Below are positions 61,901-64,000 of a DNA stretch of 64,000 bases, piece after piece. Source of the stretch: CAZCVI01 sp964502145 (lineage in GTDB: Bacteria; Acidobacteriota; Aminicenantia; UBA2199); assembly GCA_964502145.1 (NCBI GenBank), contig CAZCVI010000011.1, forward strand, positions 1 to 64,000. The letters are read 5' to 3'. The position numbers and the translations under genes were made by a program. Each line of letters begins with the position of its first letter. Positions within the stretch are counted from its first letter, which is position 1. A model generated the notes under the pieces. The model did no database searches, was not told where the DNA came from, and saw only the letters and a program-made list of their open reading frames with translations.

Positions 61901-64000
61901 TACCGCTACCAACGCCGTGGTTCGTCTCAGCGATAATGATGGTCATTCCGTGGACCAGACCGTTACCCTGGTGCCCGGTGTACCCCAAACTTTAACCTTC
62001 TCCTCCTGGCCCGTGGATGGTAACCCGGCAGCCCTCATCTTCACGGCGGAAATCGATCCGGACGATGCGATTTGCGAATTAACCGACCCGGATACCGTGG
62101 GCCTAATTCCCAATCATATAGTCATTATTACCTATAACAACCCCAACCTGCACTTGGTCTCTATCACTCCTACTTGTACGGGTGATACCACCTACCGTGT
62201 GGATATGGTGATCGAAAATAATGGCACCGCCAATATCACCAGTGATTTTGTGGTACGCTTGGCCGATAATGATGGTCATACTCTGGACCGCAACTTCACC
62301 GCCATTGGTGGCACTTTACCATTAACGGCTGGCACACAACAAACCGTTTCCTTTAATAACTGGACCGTGGACTGCAACCCGCTCACCATTACTTTCAGCG
62401 GCACGTTAGACCCCACCGACCAGATTTGCGAAAGCAACAGCACCGACGATGCCAGCACAGGTATTACCATCACCGTCAACAACCTGAATGCCGTGTCCGT
62501 GGTCGCTACGACCTCTTGTACCAGCGATGGGACCATCACCGGCTCCATGGTAGTGACTGTTTCCAATATCGGGGGCAATCCCATTACCAACGATTTCAGA
62601 ATCTTGGTCAACGATGGTCAGGGTTGGACTTCAGAACTCTGGTATCAAACCAACCTGGGCGGCACGTTACCTATCGCCGTGGGCGCCAGTTCCAGCGTGA
62701 CCATTCCCTGGACCCGTAACTTCACCGCCACCCCCTATGTGTGTACCTTCTCCACCATCACCGCCACTGTCGATTCCCAGGGTGATATCTGTGAGTGCAA
62801 CAGTGTTGATAATGTGACCACCAGCACCTATACCTTACCTTATCCCGACTTAACCATCACTACCGTGGGCAGTAGCGTTACCTGCCTGGGTGATGGTAGC
62901 CTCACCGGCACCACGGTTACCGTCCGTAATGGTGGTTGTGCCGGAGCTACCGGCGTGGTGATTCGTCTGGCTTCCGATTGCGGCTTGACTTTCAACGATC
63001 AAACCGTGGACTTGGCCGCTGGCGAAAGCAAAGATGTCTTTTTCGCCTTTACCTCCGGTATTGTCTCCTGTACCTGTAATTTTAACGCCATTATCGATCC
63101 CGACGCCCTCATCTGCGAGTTGGATGGCACCAATAACACCGGTTCCTCTGTCGCGACCATGCTGATCCCCGATCTTGAAGTCCAAAGCGAAGCCACGCTA
63201 ATCGCCTGTGCTACTGATGGCGTGTTCCGTGTTTCTGGCACCGTCACATTGGTTAACAACGGTTGTGGACCCAACTTCACCGGTAACGTGCCCATGCGTT
63301 TTACCCTCTTTAACCGCACGGGTTGCACGGGTACCCAGATCGCCCAGTGGGTCGAAACCTTTAATGGTGTGGATATTGTTTCCGCTGGCGGTACCCAGGT
63401 TTTTACCATTCAACCCCACGACATCAACGCCAACTTCTTCACCAGTTCCACCAATTGTATGGTTTCCCTGCGTATTGAAGCCGATTATAACAATACCATC
63501 TGCGAATGGGACGGTACCGACAACACCCTGTGTGTTGATAAAACCTCCGATTGTCTGGACCTGGAAGCCGTTGAAATCAAAGCCACTACCGCTTGTGTGG
63601 CGGACGGTAATTTCAACCGTTCGTTGGCTTTCACCCTGCGCAACAGCGGTGGGAAACCCATAACCCATGATTTTACCATCAAAGTTGACGATGGCCATGG
63701 TTGGAGCGCGGAGAAACGTTACAACGCCGATCTCGGTGGTCCTTTGCCACTGACCGCTGGCACTTCTGCCACCGTGACCTTTAACTGGAACCGTACCATC
63801 GACACCACTACCTGTGATTTTGGCACCATCACCGCCCAGGTGGACACGCAAAACGAAATCTGTCAGGGCAGCACAGACAACGATACGGTTACCACTTCCT
63901 ATGAAATGCCCTATGCCAACCTGAAACCCACGGCTATTGTCGTCTCTTGTAGTACCGATGGTTTTTATACCGCCAAGGTCACCATCACCAACGATGGGTG
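52977..64000 (+). CDS. Giant DUF11/CARDB-repeat surface protein, 3' end beyond the window
   Basis: The frame is open from ATG 52977 (overlapping the previous stop) to the window end, at least 3674 codons. A signal peptide lies near residues 26-44 (FLFIFLCLCFLPFGLFSQG). Residues 45 to about 1590 are DUF11-like repeats (KKTPNVIPQELGQNVTWTLT). From about 1590 on, CARDB-type domains of 100-120 residues follow (LxxVSVTPTCNSDGSYSIAV). In the region 58779-62840 they form four supermodules of three domains each. The protein is rich in Thr, Asn, Gly, Ser and regularly spaced Cys pairs (domain start and ICE/LCE near domain end), so disulfides per domain are likely. It is likely an exported filamentous adhesin or fibre; the anchor would lie beyond the window. 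Confidence 0.85.
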   Translation, partial: MTTQNIKKFLGVQNPFFKKGFGRRRHFLFIFLCLCFLPFGLFSQGIDITGNSTINRCETNSYTIELQNDSGNTLSNLVIVARLENLTGFSYVTGSSLLNINGGGDNPVGNPTISGAYTGLCTAPVAPYLTWNIDSLVGATTLLDGQTISITFNLQTACNAVSGSLNTLIDYQISGTPMCDNTGVLNIQVNPGAVTIKKTPNVIPQELGQNVTWTLTVENTGFGVIKNVKVTDNLGAGLSYVSCTEGGVNVGQITTWDAAVFPALAEMAPGTILTMDITSQVVQCEFLDNVADVRFGCDAVTDCFNTATDGGTATASVQRIVKTPLISYTPPNITFNYCEDYVDVSFTISNVGDGRAHSVWTVVDFSPLTVTNVSAGTIYNATDHRFEHTDPILPGGNYVLSFRLNYASWCGGTFPAKDLLWQKVYEDDCHQLFYPPVEMSVINPPVGAVSLALSKSGAGSVIQIGDVIAYTITSSYTGPLTCGSGSTGTITVVDSIPTGFVVIDADGGTYVPGGGGTGGTITWTYLPPTTLSRTITVQSPLIANCETYCNTIFTNSVSASGVDCCGCALTANASETSAIECAEGVTSQKVATGPTQRCADITYTNTYTFDGGSTATLNNLLFTEHAENQQVYNNNLSITLDGVDISGSVLMTDTTPGGSLVFDFSGGPATPLAGRVLVIQYNLTATAATVAACTNSTFYSWSSLSMGASGSSCLGDGVIHETTPVTIGSPSMSLAITGLGAIFHKCESQQITLTLRQTSTFNPKDVKLKLSGLNYYVIDPTNPAAITCSGDVSPVACLPVVDGNGDYNWTFNDLFTGQNQTATIVLNVQKRCTGTGDLVATAYFDDLCTDDATSDELCSVTATETPTLLLSGDLLIEKTPEVYYATTNTVQWVIYLTNRGTGTAYNVWVDDVLGAGLLFTSAVVDDMTGVTVTGNLNHSGSVINGANIAITDMTAGERRMITFTAEVIDCNNLTNLATTSWGCIGVDCQVAVTDTSTVKIPAPNLINTNTITPSGGVNACDSPDGFITLRNAGQVTCYNLQVTETLPAGLLYVTGTTRWRLNSGVWNGPNVAYDPVPTTSPLVWTKTQIPGLATSNPGDTIEIEFQMISDCPFLGGDLKVATQYENPCADVFTNAESKFTVAYHAPVITVTKTRANDPIDCNQDITWNITVTNNSGYAMPIVWVEDTMDAAYTYVSSTGNAPYTSDNGTNVFQKVTWELENIPTGTTVNLTLTAHTDSSPCSPDLDNTVQAWWGCGNPDGDSGTKPGVDETGSNICLGATGVSAVRTETRQPSVGYMNISLSPASIDSCNDDTQMTLVLVNSGDTDASDLDLVVTLPVGLSYNAGSSLMYQGVDDTGVTAPIGDPNIVGSVLTYYNVGDRGIDLVNTLEKDGGNDTIVLKFSVKSSCYTTQNVGLNLRYYDCCGLTQYSTTSSPQVTALYPVLSVVKSVSPSTVDCGNDVTWTVAVSNTGTGNAEVIRVVDTLGDWLDYAGNFTEDQPGTITPAVIGGNPQVIGWEMTNLAAGTTATFTFDATLNPDGLPNQNSCAVALRQNNVTAQWACGTSGDATDDNPNTVGYDCTNSGSATAGPITVPMPDLLITTITPGISCTTGDGVFSGTVSVTVQNQGTAATLAGFTVSVTDGTWTGTGTTGVLAAGASVTVTINTSGWGINCHSCTPYTLDATVDSTLAVCECNEANNTSSLSYTPPLPDFKVNSITPTCTADGRLRVRVNISNVGCANSTANFIVHLVDDQGHSADSTAIPLNAGASTNVDFSNWVSACSPATVNFTATVDNTNTNCECDSDNSLVYAYNNTLPNLVVSTITPSTSCTGDGTVSGTIAVQISNTGNGAVTADFRIAVNDGQGWTATPWYNATLGGTLPLAAGANATVNVPWTRGFTTAAYTCNFPTITVTLDSTSVICECSNASNASTSSYSMTYPNLRITSVTPSCTPGGDGTYSVAVVVNNNGCGTATNAVVRVSDNDGQTSDQTVTLAAGASQTLTYAPWPADGNPATLTFTTTLDPGTAICELTGTDNTNSTNFTRGNLNLVSITPACTADGTYQVSLVIQNNGSAAINTNFVVRLTDNDGHTSDQNFTAIGGTLPFNNGTSQTVVFSGWTVDCNPTTINFSGALDPTNLICESNSGDNTNTGTVTINDLQAVSVVPATSCTADGTITGTMVVTVANNGGNAINSDFRILVSDGQGWTSELRYNVDLGGTLPIAAGTSQSVTFNWTRSFSATPYVCSFPSISVTVDSQSAICECSSSNNSNTASYSMPYPNLNVVSVTPTCNSDGSYSIAVTVSNTGCGTATNAVVRLSDNDGQTADQTVTLAAGASSTLTYAPWPADGNPAALTFTATIDPAAALCELTGDDHSEVVTYDNPNLRIVLITPDCSADGTYSVSLEIENSGTGNVTSDFVVRLADNDGHTVNQNFTAIGGTLPLTAGTQQTVVFTPWTVDGNPTTINFTGTLDPTNQICESNNTDNTGTGTFTINDLNAVSVVAATSCASDGSITGTMVVTVSNLGGNAINSDFSILVNDGQGWTSELLYNTDLGGTLPIAAGATASVTFNWTRAFTATPYVCSFTSISASIDSQNAICEVTSGNNGATTTYTLPYPNLNLVSVTPTCNSDGSYAIAVTVSNNGCGTATNAVVRLSDNDGQTDDQTVTLAAGASSTLTYSPWLADGNPAALTFTAVIDPAAAICELTGDDHTEVVTYNTPNLRIVSITPDCTADGSYRVSLIIENNGTADINTNFVVRLADNDGRTVNQNFTAIGGTLPLVAGTQQTVVFNPWTVDGNPTTINFTGTLDPTNLICESNNSDNGGSGTFTINDLNAVSVVAATSCASDGSITGTMVVTVSNLGGNAITNDFSILVNDGQGWTSELRYNADLGGTLPIAPGASSSVTFNWTRAFSATPYICSFPGITVSLDSQNGICEVTNGNNGANTTYSLPYPNLRAISVTPTCNSDGTYSIAVVVDNNGCGTATNAVVRLSDNDGHSVDQTVTLVPGVPQTLTFSSWPVDGNPAALIFTAEIDPDDAICELTDPDTVGLIPNHIVIITYNNPNLHLVSITPTCTGDTTYRVDMVIENNGTANITSDFVVRLADNDGHTLDRNFTAIGGTLPLTAGTQQTVSFNNWTVDCNPLTITFSGTLDPTDQICESNSTDDASTGITITVNNLNAVSVVATTSCTSDGTITGSMVVTVSNIGGNPITNDFRILVNDGQGWTSELWYQTNLGGTLPIAVGASSSVTIPWTRNFTATPYVCTFSTITATVDSQGDICECNSVDNVTTSTYTLPYPDLTITTVGSSVTCLGDGSLTGTTVTVRNGGCAGATGVVIRLASDCGLTFNDQTVDLAAGESKDVFFAFTSGIVSCTCNFNAIIDPDALICELDGTNNTGSSVATMLIPDLEVQSEATLIACATDGVFRVSGTVTLVNNGCGPNFTGNVPMRFTLFNRTGCTGTQIAQWVETFNGVDIVSAGGTQVFTIQPHDINANFFTSSTNCMVSLRIEADYNNTICEWDGTDNTLCVDKTSDCLDLEAVEIKATTACVADGNFNRSLAFTLRNSGGKPITHDFTIKVDDGHGWSAEKRYNADLGGPLPLTAGTSATVTFNWNRTIDTTTCDFGTITAQVDTQNEICQGSTDNDTVTTSYEMPYANLKPTAIVVSCSTDGFYTAKVTITNDG
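58779..62840 (+). repeat. Four tandem ~1.0-kb supermodules (three CARDB domains each)
   Basis: Copies begin at 58779, 59793, 60801 and 61809 (periods 1014, 1008, 1008 and 1032). Each encodes the same order: an NNNGCGTATNAVVRxSDNDG-type domain, a DNDGHTxxQNFTAIGGTLP-type domain and an ITGTMVVTVxNxGGNAI-type domain. A fifth, diverged copy starts at 62841. High nucleotide similarity between the second and third copies points to recent expansion by unequal recombination. Confidence 0.85.

Noticed and set aside
53619..63851. Many long minus-strand frames with Gly/Thr/Val-rich translations opposite the giant surface gene
   Set aside because: They are antisense shadows of repetitive Thr/Asn/Gly codons; they repeat with the supermodules and have no start signals or family motifs.

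Overview
The window looks like chromosomal DNA of a Gram-negative, probably environmental bacterium. It encodes a beta-barrel-like outer-membrane protein with an N-terminal SH3 domain, lipoprotein-type MacA-like adaptors, a MacB-type permease and very large DUF11/CARDB-repeat surface proteins. The mix of CHAT/TPR, TIR, PF09820-type ATPases and CARDB giants would fit lineages such as Candidatus Aminicenantes or their relatives. That is an impression from gene content only; no rRNA or marker gene is present. No tRNA, rRNA, CRISPR array or transposase gene was seen.

Layout. (1) 1-5000: a solitary single-chain restriction-modification enzyme of the type ISP/IIG kind, then decaying toxin-antitoxin genes (higA with an internally deleted higB, and an orphan RelB/DinJ antitoxin) among repeats. 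(2) 5000-9900: a creB-creC two-component pair, a hybrid histidine kinase that seems to have lost its sensor domain, and an XRE regulator with its own direct-repeat site. (3) 10000-20900: an export locus. Two divergent proteins fuse an ABC-2-type permease to an ABC-ATPase-like domain without a Walker A. They are followed by an operon with a tiny Cys-rich leader ORF, a LolD/MacB-type ATPase, three successive periplasmic adaptors and a MacB permease. (4) 20950-25300: an SGNH hydrolase, a two-PDZ protein and a membrane histidine kinase. (5) 25400-45700: an accessory island. Four TIR-AAA_ATPase_like-PD-(D/E)XK proteins (three in tandem with clear gene conversion) and one relative without TIR lie beside a NYN nuclease-like gene, a TPR-CHAT protease with two deletion-derivative pseudogenes, an XRE regulator, DUF433/DUF5615, VapBC, orphan antitoxins and a nucleotidyltransferase pair. 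(6) 46000-64000: a cell-surface locus of a barrel protein, a 1356-residue Ig-like/PKD/DUF11/SdrD-like protein and a translationally coupled giant CARDB protein that runs off the window with at least 3674 codons.

Between genes lies a recurrent hairpin family. It has arms built of 9-bp units (TGGAC-type or GGGAA-type) and, when complete, an outer inverted repeat resembling TGGATTCACCAGCAAATT. There are also palindromic repeats reading GTAGACGCGCCATCC and two unrelated minisatellites that share a 21-bp period. Consensus-like promoters (TTGACA-17-TATAAT type) are easy to see. At several genes the -10 box ends 6-7 bases before the start codon, which predicts leaderless mRNAs.

How the parts may work together: the export locus could move a peptide, lipid or envelope component across both membranes. 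The island in 25-46 kb has the gene content of an anti-phage or conflict island, with TIR as a possible NAD-cleaving or signalling domain, nuclease domains and a caspase-like CHAT protease. These roles are inferred from families, not shown by the sequence.
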